A stretch of 11,742 nt of DNA from Akkermansia sp. (GTDB lineage: Bacteria; Verrucomicrobiota; Verrucomicrobiia; Verrucomicrobiales; Akkermansiaceae), in assembly GCA_017628435.1 (NCBI GenBank), contig JAGBZE010000085.1, forward strand, positions 1 through 11,742. Direction: 5' to 3'. A program made the position numbers and the translations under genes. Positions 1 to 6,808 of this stretch are shown in pieces. The notes beneath the pieces are model-generated. The model ran no database searches, was not told where the DNA came from, and saw only the letters and a program-made list of their open reading frames with translations. The first letter of the stretch is position 1; every line of letters begins with the position of its first letter.

Positions 1-1029
1 ACTCCATTCAGCCATCGGAAACTGAGCCTGCCAACCAGGTTGGTTATGGCTCCTGTGCAGCGATTTTTTGCTCAGGATGGTGTACCAACGGCTGAAATGC
101 TTCGCTATTATCATCGTCGTGCGGTCGAGTCCATGGGATTGATTGTTACAGAACCGGTAGCAGTACCGGATGCTGCAGCCTCCGCAGATGCCGGCATGTC
201 TGTCTTCTATGGAGGTGCTGCATTGCGGGCGTGGAAGCATATCTGCCGTGAGGTTCATACAACGCCCTGCCGGATTGCTCCGCTTTTGACCCATGCCGGT
301 ATGCTGCGCCTGGTAAATGGCAGTATTGCACCGATAGGACCCAGTGGAAAGGCAATTATTCCCGGCTCCGGACAGGGTGAGACTATGAGTTTGTCTCGAA
401 TAGAATCCGTTGCACAAGCCTTTGGCTGGTCTTCTGCCGCAGCTCGAATTCTGGGCTTTGATGCAGTGGTGGTCAACGGGGCTGATGCACATTTAATTGA
501 GCAATTCATGCGTCCGGAGACGAATCAACGCCACGATGAATTTGGCGGGGATATTGTGGGCCGAGCTCGTTTTGCCTGTCTTGTGATTCACGCAGTCAGG
601 AGGGCAGTAGGGCGTCATATACCCATACTGTTTCGCTTTTCTCAATTCTCCCCGATGTTCGGTCATGCTCCTCTTGTTGCCTCCTCGGCTGAACTGGAAG
701 TTCTGCTGGGGCAATTAGTCAATGCCGGGGGTGATATGTTCTGCTGTGCAGACAGGCAGGCTTCCCTGCCTGCATTTGGTGGAACTTCTCTGAATCTGGC
801 GGGTTGGACGCGGCTCATTTCTGGCCGCCCTACTATCACAGAGGGCGCTGTCGGACTGCCCGGAGTTCAGATTCACTCGCTGGTTCGTCGCATGCGAGCT
901 GCTGAGTTTGACCTGGTGTCAGTCGGGCGGGCCTTGCTGGCGGATGCTGCCTGGGGGAGCAAGGTCCGCAGAAGCAGAGAGGATGAGATAATTCCTTTCA
1001 CTAATCGTGCATGGTTGCACCTCTATTAA
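1..1029 (+). CDS. Old Yellow Enzyme-family NADH:flavin oxidoreductase, 5'-truncated by window edge
   Basis: The reading frame is open from base 1 (TPFSHRKLSLPTRLVMAP...), so the start lies outside the window; a TTG at 40 is inside the conserved first strand and is not the start. The visible 342 residues are a TIM-barrel FMN oxidoreductase: MAPVQRF near residue 16, LTHAG in place of the usual QLWHAGR, QFMRPETNQRHDEFGG matching the family block QFLxPxxNxRTDEYGG, FRFS, and the FMN-phosphate motif VGRALLADAAW near the C-terminus. Family members reduce activated alkenes, nitro compounds or quinones with NAD(P)H in the cytoplasm. The substrate-binding signature HxxNxY (OYE1 His191/Asn194/Tyr196) reads VNGADAHL here, i.e. 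Asn, Asp, His (residues 159, 162, 164 of the visible part). The FMN-contacting Gln of QLWHAGR also appears to be Leu. Family membership is secure; ordinary ene-reductase activity is doubtful. It converges on the MerR unit. Confidence 0.88.
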   Translation, partial: TPFSHRKLSLPTRLVMAPVQRFFAQDGVPTAEMLRYYHRRAVESMGLIVTEPVAVPDAAASADAGMSVFYGGAALRAWKHICREVHTTPCRIAPLLTHAGMLRLVNGSIAPIGPSGKAIIPGSGQGETMSLSRIESVAQAFGWSSAAARILGFDAVVVNGADAHLIEQFMRPETNQRHDEFGGDIVGRARFACLVIHAVRRAVGRHIPILFRFSQFSPMFGHAPLVASSAELEVLLGQLVNAGGDMFCCADRQASLPAFGGTSLNLAGWTRLISGRPTITEGAVGLPGVQIHSLVRRMRAAEFDLVSVGRALLADAAWGSKVRRSREDEIIPFTNRAWLHLY

Positions 1030-1034
1030 AAGAT

Positions 1035-1069
1035 AAAAAACGCATTGCTTCTGTCATGGAAGCAATGCG
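1035..1069 (-). terminator. Rho-independent terminator of the MerR / small membrane protein unit
   Basis: An 11-bp perfect inverted repeat (CGCATTGCTTC at 1041-1051 pairing with 1059-1069, loop of 7) is followed on the minus strand by six T residues (AAAAAA at 1035-1040 on +). This is a classic intrinsic terminator for minus-strand transcription, 24 bases past the small gene's stop. On the plus strand the hairpin has no T-run, so it would end the convergent oxidoreductase transcript less efficiently, although it is the only hairpin there. Confidence 0.9.
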
Positions 1070-1092
1070 CTGAAAGCTTGTAAGAAGATTTA

Positions 1093-1236
1093 TCAGCTGC
1101 GCCCCAGTTTGTCGTAATGATCAATCGTGGAGTAAATCTCCTTCATGTCTCGGCGGGAACTACGGCCGATGAAGAAAGCTGCGGCGATGAGGCAGAGTGC
1201 ACCACCGATAGGTGCCCATAATGCGAGTTTTCTCAT
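1093..1236 (-). CDS. Small single-pass membrane protein (47 aa), unknown function
   Basis: ATG at 1236 and TGA at 1093-1095 give a 47-residue protein starting MRKLALWAPIGGALC. A short basic N-terminus (Arg2, Lys3) is followed by a hydrophobic stretch at about residues 4-24 (Leu/Ala/Ile/Phe with Gly), then the basic patch RSSRR and a polar tail with several charged and Tyr residues (DMKEIYSTIDHYDKLGRS). This predicts one membrane helix with the tail, probably cytosolic or surface-exposed depending on orientation. It starts 11 bases after the MerR stop and ends just before the terminator at 1035-1069, so it is the second gene of that unit. No Shine-Dalgarno is visible. I recognise no family. 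The sensible membrane-protein pattern, spacing and terminator support it as real, but a chance ORF of this size cannot be excluded. Confidence 0.6.
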   Translation of the reverse strand: MRKLALWAPIGGALCLIAAAFFIGRSSRRDMKEIYSTIDHYDKLGRS

Positions 1237-1247
1237 GTTTCGAGGTT

Positions 1248-1772
1248 TTACTTGTTTGTCTTGTGCGGGCGGCTGGCACGCCTGGGCTTGATGTTCTCCG
1301 GCGGAGTATCCGGTTCCAGTCGGCCATCCTCAGTCTGGAGGAAGGGGAAATCGATGATGCCGTCGCGGGTGATGTAGGGGAAGGCCTCAACCGGGTCTGT
1401 ACCGTTCTTGAGTGCCTCCATAGCCTTCTGGCATCCATTGATGAAGAAATCTGCAAGCTGTAGACCACGATCAACAGCTTCCTTGAGCTTGCTGAGCTGA
1501 TTACGGGCACTCATCATCATTTCCAGACGCTGGGGCAGGGTTTCCACTCCCTCAATCGTAATATCCATGAATGCCTTAATCTGTGGGAGGGTCATACCTG
1601 CCTGCTTCATGCAAAGTACACCCAGCAGGCAGCCCATACTGGCTTCTCCATATACTCGGCGGCCGGAATCAGTGCGTTCAACGTAGCGAAGCAATCCCTC
1701 TTTTTCATAGAAGCGGAGGGTGTGAATGGATAGCCCGGATTTCCGGGAAAGTGCTGAAATGGTATATTTCAT
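1248..1772 (-). CDS. MerR-family transcriptional regulator
   Basis: A 174-residue protein with an N-terminal MerR winged helix-turn-helix: YTISALSRKSGLS then HTLRFYEKEGLL (residues 3-28), wing RTDSGRRVYGE (33-43), second helix pair ending QAGMTLPQIKAFMD (57-70), then the dimerisation coiled coil (about 80-122). The tail after about 125 is acidic then basic (IKPRRASRPHKTNK) and matches no effector domain I know. The aldehyde/electrophile-sensing NmlR/AdhR type looks closest. Cysteines at 48, 54 and 114 are candidates for sensing, but none forms a recognised metal site. I chose ATG 1772 over ATG 1826 because a promoter (1798-1826) covers the upstream candidate and homology begins at MKYTIS. It is divergent from nadE and upstream of a small membrane protein gene. 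Its targets may include its own promoter or the nearby oxidoreductase gene, but this is inference. Confidence 0.9.
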   Translation of the reverse strand: MKYTISALSRKSGLSIHTLRFYEKEGLLRYVERTDSGRRVYGEASMGCLLGVLCMKQAGMTLPQIKAFMDITIEGVETLPQRLEMMMSARNQLSKLKEAVDRGLQLADFFINGCQKAMEALKNGTDPVEAFPYITRDGIIDFPFLQTEDGRLEPDTPPENIKPRRASRPHKTNK

Positions 1773-1797
1773 GAGGAATGAGAGACGAGGACGGGGC

Positions 1798-1826
1798 ATT
1801 TTGCCACATTTGTGACACATGGTCAA
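1798..1826 (-). promoter_or_regulatory. Predicted sigma70-type promoter of the MerR gene
   Basis: On the minus strand, TTGACC (1821-1826) and CAAAAT (1798-1803) are separated by exactly 17 bases. The predicted start of transcription near 1791 leaves a leader of about 19 bases before ATG 1772, with no Shine-Dalgarno in it. The spacer holds the short palindrome CACATTTGTG (1805-1814), a possible operator for autoregulation. The spacer lacks the 19-20 base length typical of MerR-activated promoters, which suggests repression or simple constitutive expression. Confidence 0.6.
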
Positions 1827-1901
1827 GTTTAATATAAGATACGGAATACCAGGAATTGTTCAAAATTTCATTTTCTTCTTTTTCAACGTCGGAATAGGAG
1901 A

Positions 1902-1929
1902 TTGACATTCGAGGATATTCTGGCAGAAT
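1902..1929 (+). promoter_or_regulatory. Predicted sigma70-type promoter of nadE
   Basis: A perfect -35 box TTGACA (1902-1907) is followed after 16 bases by CAGAAT (1924-1929, 4 of 6 matches to TATAAT). Transcription would start near 1936, only about 8 bases before ATG 1944, so the mRNA would be almost leaderless. The TTG within the -35 box is also an in-frame potential start, but conserved protein sequence does not extend that far. Confidence 0.6.
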
Positions 1930-1943
1930 ATCGTCAGATTGAT

Positions 1944-3860
1944 ATGAGTACGTACGGATATTACCGTTTGGCTGCGGCTACCCCCAGGGTGCGAGTGGCA
2001 GATGTCGCTTATAACAGGGAAGAAATGGTGAGAGCCATGAAGGAGGCTGCCGCCAATGGTGCCCATGCTGTTCTTTTCCCGGAACTCTGTCTTACGGGGG
2101 CCAGCTGTGGCGATTTGTTCTTCATTCCGCATCTTCATCAGGCTGCACTTCGTGCTCTTACTCAGTTTGCAGCCGATACGGCACGCCTCAGTATTCCGGC
2201 TATTCTCTCGCTTCCGCTGGAGGTGGAGGGTGGTATCTATAGTGTGGCTGCGGTGGTGCAGGGGGGGCATGTGCTTGGCCTGGTGCCCAAGAGTATTTTG
2301 CCGAATAATCGTTCTCATTATGAGCAGCGCCAGTTCCGTCCGGCTTCGGATTTGCGTGTTAGTGAGGTGAACTTGCCAGGTTTCGGTATCGTTCCTATCG
2401 GTACGGACTTGATTTTCAGTGATGGTGCTGATTTTGTTTTTGGTATCGAAATTGGTGATGACCTGCAGGGGCTCATTCCTCCCAGCAGCACACTGGCTCT
2501 GCAGGGTGCCCGGGTTATCTTTAATCCTGCTGCATCCATGGCACTTGCATGCGGCGCTCAGTATACCCGCACGATGGTGCAGCAGCAGAGCTCCCGCTGC
2601 CTGTCTGCCTATGTTTATGCCTCTGCCGGAGTTGGTGAAAGTACCCAGGATGCTGTGTATGGTGGTCAGGCTATCATTGCGGATAATGGTCGTATTGCTG
2701 CTGAGAATAAGCTGTTCTCCCGTGAGACCGGTATTATCTACGCTGACATTGATTTGCAGCGTCTGGCTGTGGCCCGAAGCAGCGAGAGTTCTTACAATGA
2801 TTGCCGCGTTGCTCTGAATGCAGCCCCCGCTCGTCGTATCATGCTGGCTAAGTTCGACGCCCGTTGTGATCTGGCATATGCCTGGTTGCCGTCGCGACCC
2901 TTTGTGCCGGAGCCTCATGAATGCACAGCCCGCTGTGAGGAAATTCTCAATATTCAGGCATCCGCTCTGGCCAAGCGCATTGAGCATACTCATGCAAAGA
3001 CTCTGGTGATTGGTATTTCCGGAGGCCTGGACAGTACTCTGGCGTTGATGGTGAGTGTGCGTGCCTGTCGTATGCTAGGGATGCCGAACAGTTCGATTCT
3101 GGCGGTGACTATGCCGGGTTTCGGTACCACAGGTCGCACACACAGCAATGCTGTGGCTATGATGAAACTGCTGGGTGTGACCTTTAAGGAGGTGAACATT
3201 AAGGAATCCTGCCTGCTTCAGTTCCAGGATTTGGATTTTGACCCATCTCTGCGTACAAGCACATACGAAAATGTGCAGGCCCGCCAGCGTACCAGCCTTC
3301 TCATGAACCTTGCCAACAAGACGGGGGGCATGGTGGTTGGTACCGGCGATTTGTCTGAAATTGCGCTGGGCTGGTCCACCTATAATGGTGACCACATGAG
3401 CATGTATGCTGTTAACTGTTCCGTACCCAAGACTCTCATCCGTTGTCTGCTGGCGCATGAGGCCGCTCATTGTGAAAAAGACCTGGCCGAGACTATTCAG
3501 GATGTGATCGATACACCGGTAAGTCCTGAGCTTCTTCCTCCTGCTGAGGATGGCAGCATGGAGCAGAAGACGGAGGATATCCTGGGGCCATATGACTTGC
3601 ATGATTTCTTCCTGTATCATTTTATCAAGTATGGTGCAGAGCCTACCAAGCTGAGAGTTCTGGCTCAGGTCGCATTTGCCGGCGAGTTCTCTGAGCAGCT
3701 TATTGGACGAACCCTGGAAATCTTCCTGCGCCGATTCTTCCAGCAGCAGTTCAAGCGTAGCTGTATGCCGGATGGTCCAAAGGTGGGAACCATTGCTCTT
3801 TCTCCCCGCGGGGATTGGCGCATGCCTACAGATGCTTGCGGTGAACTCTGGAAACCTTGA
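1944..3860 (+). CDS. nadE: NAD+ synthase, two-domain glutamine-type, with altered glutaminase active site
   Basis: A 638-residue protein with an N-terminal nitrilase-like glutaminase domain (about 1-290) and a C-terminal ATP-pyrophosphatase synthetase domain (about 335-638). It makes NAD+ from nicotinic acid adenine dinucleotide, ATP and ammonia, the last step of NAD synthesis in the cytosol. The synthetase is canonical: P-loop SGGLDST at 359-365, MPGFGTT, TYENVQARQR, GTGDLSEIALGW, NGDHMSMY, and the C-terminal FKRSCMPDGPK block. In the glutaminase domain Glu47 (FPELCLTG) and Lys116 (VPKSILPN) of the catalytic triad are present, but the nucleophile motif, normally GxEICEDLW, reads GIEIGDDLQ, with Gly171 in place of Cys. 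Spacing matches the M. tuberculosis triad E52/K121/C176 exactly (each minus five). Glutamine use is therefore probably lost, leaving free ammonia or a separate glutaminase as nitrogen source. ATG 1944 fits the family N-terminus; no Shine-Dalgarno is seen. Confidence 0.96.
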   Translation: MSTYGYYRLAAATPRVRVADVAYNREEMVRAMKEAAANGAHAVLFPELCLTGASCGDLFFIPHLHQAALRALTQFAADTARLSIPAILSLPLEVEGGIYSVAAVVQGGHVLGLVPKSILPNNRSHYEQRQFRPASDLRVSEVNLPGFGIVPIGTDLIFSDGADFVFGIEIGDDLQGLIPPSSTLALQGARVIFNPAASMALACGAQYTRTMVQQQSSRCLSAYVYASAGVGESTQDAVYGGQAIIADNGRIAAENKLFSRETGIIYADIDLQRLAVARSSESSYNDCRVALNAAPARRIMLAKFDARCDLAYAWLPSRPFVPEPHECTARCEEILNIQASALAKRIEHTHAKTLVIGISGGLDSTLALMVSVRACRMLGMPNSSILAVTMPGFGTTGRTHSNAVAMMKLLGVTFKEVNIKESCLLQFQDLDFDPSLRTSTYENVQARQRTSLLMNLANKTGGMVVGTGDLSEIALGWSTYNGDHMSMYAVNCSVPKTLIRCLLAHEAAHCEKDLAETIQDVIDTPVSPELLPPAEDGSMEQKTEDILGPYDLHDFFLYHFIKYGAEPTKLRVLAQVAFAGEFSEQLIGRTLEIFLRRFFQQQFKRSCMPDGPKVGTIALSPRGDWRMPTDACGELWKP

Positions 3861-3886
3861 CATCTTCATTCCCTCTGTGGTAGTAT
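3857..3886 (+). promoter_or_regulatory. Predicted promoter of the C_GCAxxG gene, overlapping the nadE stop
   Basis: Perfect TTGACA at 3857-3862 contains the nadE stop TGA (3858-3860). After 18 bases comes TAGTAT (3881-3886, 4 of 6 matches). ATG 3895 lies 8 bases after the -10 box, so transcription would start at or next to the start codon, giving a leaderless mRNA. Confidence 0.6.
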
Positions 3887-3894
3887 TTAATCAT

Positions 3895-4218
3895 ATGAAA
3901 CGAGTTGAACAAGCGCTGGCAACCTTTCGCCAGAAACCGTATATGTACAACTGCGCCCAGACGGTTTGCGCAGCATTTGGTCGTGAGGATCTTGTGGAGC
4001 CCATGGCCTCCTGTGGAGGAGGTCGAGCGCCTGAGGGCACCTGCGGTGCATTGTACGGAGCCATGCAGGTTGCTCCTGAAAAGGCCGCTGCTATTCTGGC
4101 GGCTTTCTCCGCTGCAAATGGGGCCTCCACATGCTGTGAAATCAAGGGATGTAATCGTGTGCCCTGTCAGGAGTGCGTGCGCAGTGCTGCTGCCATCCTT
4201 GTTGACCTCGGTCTGTAA
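3895..4218 (+). CDS. C_GCAxxG_C_C family cysteine-rich putative redox protein
   Basis: A 107-residue protein with nine cysteines (20, 25, 40, 50, 80, 81, 86, 91, 94). It matches the C_GCAxxG_C_C family pattern: an early YNCAQTV motif, a glycine-rich CGGGRAPEG segment, TCGALYGA (the name-giving motif), then a C-terminal cysteine cluster ending in a VRSAAAIL helix. The family is predicted to be redox-active and may bind a metal or Fe-S centre; its biochemical role is not settled. No signal peptide or membrane segment is seen, so it is probably cytosolic. The frame is open further upstream into nadE, but family similarity begins at MKRVEQAL and the promoter at 3857-3886 supports ATG 3895. It follows nadE by 34 bases and ends 53 bases before a terminator-like hairpin. 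Confidence 0.85.
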   Translation: MKRVEQALATFRQKPYMYNCAQTVCAAFGREDLVEPMASCGGGRAPEGTCGALYGAMQVAPEKAAAILAAFSAANGASTCCEIKGCNRVPCQECVRSAAAILVDLGL

Positions 4219-4270
4219 GCCTGTTTTTTATAGCGGGTGGAACGCTGTTCCTACCTGTTGAAAGTTATTG

Positions 4271-4305
4271 CCCGGTGTATCCCATCTGTGGTACACCGGG
4301 TTTCT
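4271..4305 (+). terminator. Terminator-like hairpin between the C_GCAxxG gene and the phage-type gene
   Basis: A perfect 9-bp inverted repeat, CCCGGTGTA (4271-4279) pairing with TACACCGGG (4292-4300), loop of 12, followed by TTTCT. The T-run is short, so termination may be partial. It sits 53 bases after the C_GCAxxG stop and directly abuts ATG 4306 of the next gene. The interval 4219-4270 also holds a short palindrome (GGAACGCTGTTCC, 4239-4251) and a T6 run (4224-4229), but no convincing promoter. Confidence 0.65.
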
Positions 4306-6795
4306 ATGCAGGAAGTTCCCATTATTTCAGGATTTACCGCCGGTGAGCTCACGCCGTGGCTTTCCACCCGATTTGATTTGCAGGCATACCAGCGGGGAGC
4401 CGCTGAAATCTGCAATTTCCGGATTCTGCCATATGGTGGAATTCAACTGCGTCCCGGTACGGAATATGTCGGCCTTATAGATTCTGCGCATGTGCGTTTG
4501 TTCCCGTTCTGCTATGCAGAGAATGATGCGTTGCTACTGGAGTTTTATCCTGGAGGCATGCATGTCTACAAGGATGGCGTTCTTCTGACACACTCAGATG
4601 GCAGCACCTATGTGCTCACGACACCATGGATTTCTGCTGCGCAGCTGGCTACTTTGCATTTTAATCAGGTGAATGATGCTGTGTATGTGTGTTGCCCAAC
4701 GCATCCCCCTGTGGTGCTGTACAGGTATGGCGACACCTCCTGGCGTTGTGTTCAGTCGGACTTTAATCCAGCTGCAAGAGAGGTGTATTCCCGGCAGACG
4801 GGGCTGCTTTCTGTGATTTTTGAGCGGGGCGGGTTGTATACTAATCTTACGATTGAGGGAGGAGATTATCAATTTGACAAGAGTATGGAAAGTGCCGAGT
4901 TGCTGCTGGCCGATGTCTCAATACCAGGCACTCTGCTCTTTGCTAATGAAACGGCCGAAACTCAGGCAAAAGAGGCTCCTGATATTAGTAAAACGAATGT
5001 CAGTAAGGATACCATCTGGTACCAGACGGACACTGCCTCCAACCTTCATTATTTCTATCGTTGCATCCGGAACTATTCTGTAGCAGATTATAATGGTAGC
5101 CAGAAGTTAAGCGATTATCCTCATTTTTTTCAGGCTGGTCTGATGCGCCTGACCTCCCGGTACGAGCCGTACGAAGTACAGCGCGATTGGGAGTTGAGTA
5201 CTAATGGTACCTGGAACGGGCATTGGGAGTTATGGCGTAGTTATGATACGCCGGATGATGAACCGGATTTCTATCTCTGGAATTGGACCTGCATCAGGAG
5301 TTTCTCCCAGTCTGATTACGAAACGCGACAGAACTGGGCAATATCCGGCTCTGAGGAACGGCCTTGTCGCATGGTTCTTGTATGCCGTTGCTGTTCTGAT
5401 GCAAAAAACCTGGGGGCTATGGTTCAATTTAAGATTCTGGGGGGAACCCGTGAGTATTGTCTCAAAATAACTTCTGTGACGGATGCAACACATGCCCGAG
5501 CCCGCGTGCTGCAGACCTTCCTGGGGCTGCCAGTCAGCTTCAGCACCCATATGTGGAGCTTTGGTGCAATTGGCAGTCGGAATGGGTATCCTGCGTTTTC
5601 CGCAATGTTCCAGGGTCGCATGTGGCTGGGGGGGATGCCCGGACTGCCTACTACACTTCTGGCTAGTGCTGTGGATGATTTTCAGAATTTCCGTGTAGGT
5701 AGCAATGATGATGATGCCATGCATCTGAGTGTCATGGGTAGTGACCAGAGCCGCATTTGCTGGATATGCGCTACCAGGCAACTGCTTATTGGAACCGCTG
5801 ATAGTGAGTGGGGGCTGTTCTCCGGCTCCGGCAATGCCATAACTCCGACATCTGTTTCCTTGCGCAGACAATCTTCCGTGGGTAGTGAGGGCATGCCGGC
5901 CAGGGCAGTAGAAAATACAGTGATATTTGTGCAGCGCGGCGGACGTCGCATCCGTGAGATTGCTTATCGACTGGAAGCCGATGGCTTTTCCACCACAGAT
6001 ATAAGCATGCTTGCCGAGCACTTGTTTGCCAGCGGGGTAAAGGAGTGGTGTGTGCAGCGCGGGGCTAACTTCAATATCTGGGTGCTGATGAATGACTATT
6101 CTCTTGCTGTGCTTACTATCAATATGGAACAGCAGGTAACAGCCTGGCAGCGGGTCGAAATGGGCGGACGCAAGGTGCTGGCTATGACCGCGCTGCAGAG
6201 CACCTCAGGAAAAGATGATGAAATGTGGTTTGCTTTGCAGGTAGAGAGCAGCGGAACTCTTGTGCTGGAGCGTATGTGCAGTGATTCGCCTCACCTGGAT
6301 AGTGTGCAGGAGGTGGTATCAGAGCGAAACATGGAGCTGAAATGTGCCTACCATCTCGCTGGTACCGAGTTGCGCGTGGTTGATACGGAGAATGATGACA
6401 CTGTGCGCTGCTATGGAACGGCAGCCGGTCTACGGGCGTTACCTAGTGTGCAAGCAGGTCGTCGTTACAGGGTAGGCATACCAATTGTAGGCAATGTACG
6501 TACCATGCCGCTGGAAAGTAACCTCAGCATCAATTCGGTTCGGCAGTTCAGCCGATTCAAATTGAGGCTGCTGTCGAGCGACCCCGATTTTGAATTCCGT
6601 AGCACGGCTAATGATGCATGGGAACGCCTCATGCCCGATTACTATTCAGGCGTCAGTTACCCGTATACGGGAGCTCTACGGCTTGCTCAGATGCCGGATG
6701 CCGGGGTCGGGCAGTCCCTGTGTATTCGATACAGCGGACACCACGATTTCCAACTTCTGTCAATCACCCAGGAGGTAGACCACCACGGAAAGTAA
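4306..6795 (+). CDS. Phage tail-nozzle / stabilisation-type structural protein (orphan)
   Basis: An 829-residue protein matching the podovirus-type tail tubular protein B / 'phage stabilisation protein' family (role like T7 gp12, the tail nozzle). Hallmarks: GFTAGELTPWLSTRFDL, then CNFRILPYGGIQLRPGTEYVG within residues 9-56 (family FxGGELSPxLxGRxDLxxY...NFxxxPxGGxxxRPGTxFV); GYPAFSAMFQGRMWLGG near 425; DDFQNFRVGSNDDDA; LLIGTADSEWGL; QSSVGSEG; VQRGGRRIREIAY near 545; AEHLF. Length fits a complete member and the frame is uninterrupted. The middle (4981-5100) is AT-rich by hand count (37% and 45% GC per 60-base line, versus 55% in sampled neighbours). The start is set at ATG 4306 because homology begins there; GTG 4237 is possible but would translate through the hairpin. 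No other phage gene, integrase or attachment repeat is visible nearby. Whether it is a prophage remnant, part of a longer scattered element or domesticated is unknown. Confidence 0.85.
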   Translation: MQEVPIISGFTAGELTPWLSTRFDLQAYQRGAAEICNFRILPYGGIQLRPGTEYVGLIDSAHVRLFPFCYAENDALLLEFYPGGMHVYKDGVLLTHSDGSTYVLTTPWISAAQLATLHFNQVNDAVYVCCPTHPPVVLYRYGDTSWRCVQSDFNPAAREVYSRQTGLLSVIFERGGLYTNLTIEGGDYQFDKSMESAELLLADVSIPGTLLFANETAETQAKEAPDISKTNVSKDTIWYQTDTASNLHYFYRCIRNYSVADYNGSQKLSDYPHFFQAGLMRLTSRYEPYEVQRDWELSTNGTWNGHWELWRSYDTPDDEPDFYLWNWTCIRSFSQSDYETRQNWAISGSEERPCRMVLVCRCCSDAKNLGAMVQFKILGGTREYCLKITSVTDATHARARVLQTFLGLPVSFSTHMWSFGAIGSRNGYPAFSAMFQGRMWLGGMPGLPTTLLASAVDDFQNFRVGSNDDDAMHLSVMGSDQSRICWICATRQLLIGTADSEWGLFSGSGNAITPTSVSLRRQSSVGSEGMPARAVENTVIFVQRGGRRIREIAYRLEADGFSTTDISMLAEHLFASGVKEWCVQRGANFNIWVLMNDYSLAVLTINMEQQVTAWQRVEMGGRKVLAMTALQSTSGKDDEMWFALQVESSGTLVLERMCSDSPHLDSVQEVVSERNMELKCAYHLAGTELRVVDTENDDTVRCYGTAAGLRALPSVQAGRRYRVGIPIVGNVRTMPLESNLSINSVRQFSRFKLRLLSSDPDFEFRSTANDAWERLMPDYYSGVSYPYTGALRLAQMPDAGVGQSLCIRYSGHHDFQLLSITQEVDHHGK

Positions 6796-6808
6796 GACGC
6801 GCGAAACC

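Noticed and set aside
1860..2993. 377-codon open frame on the minus strand opposite nadE
   Set aside because: It is antisense to strongly conserved NadE motifs, shows no recognisable protein features, and would run through the nadE promoter. It is a shadow frame of a GC-biased gene.
3075..3869. 264-codon minus-strand open frame opposite the NadE synthetase domain
   Set aside because: It is antisense to the P-loop and other invariant NadE motifs; no independent evidence supports coding.
4239..4251. Short palindrome GGAACGCTGTTCC near a T6 run (4224-4229)
   Set aside because: The stem is only 5 bp and the T-run lies upstream of it on the plus strand; on the minus strand it would have to end transcription from no known gene. 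Too weak to call a terminator or operator.
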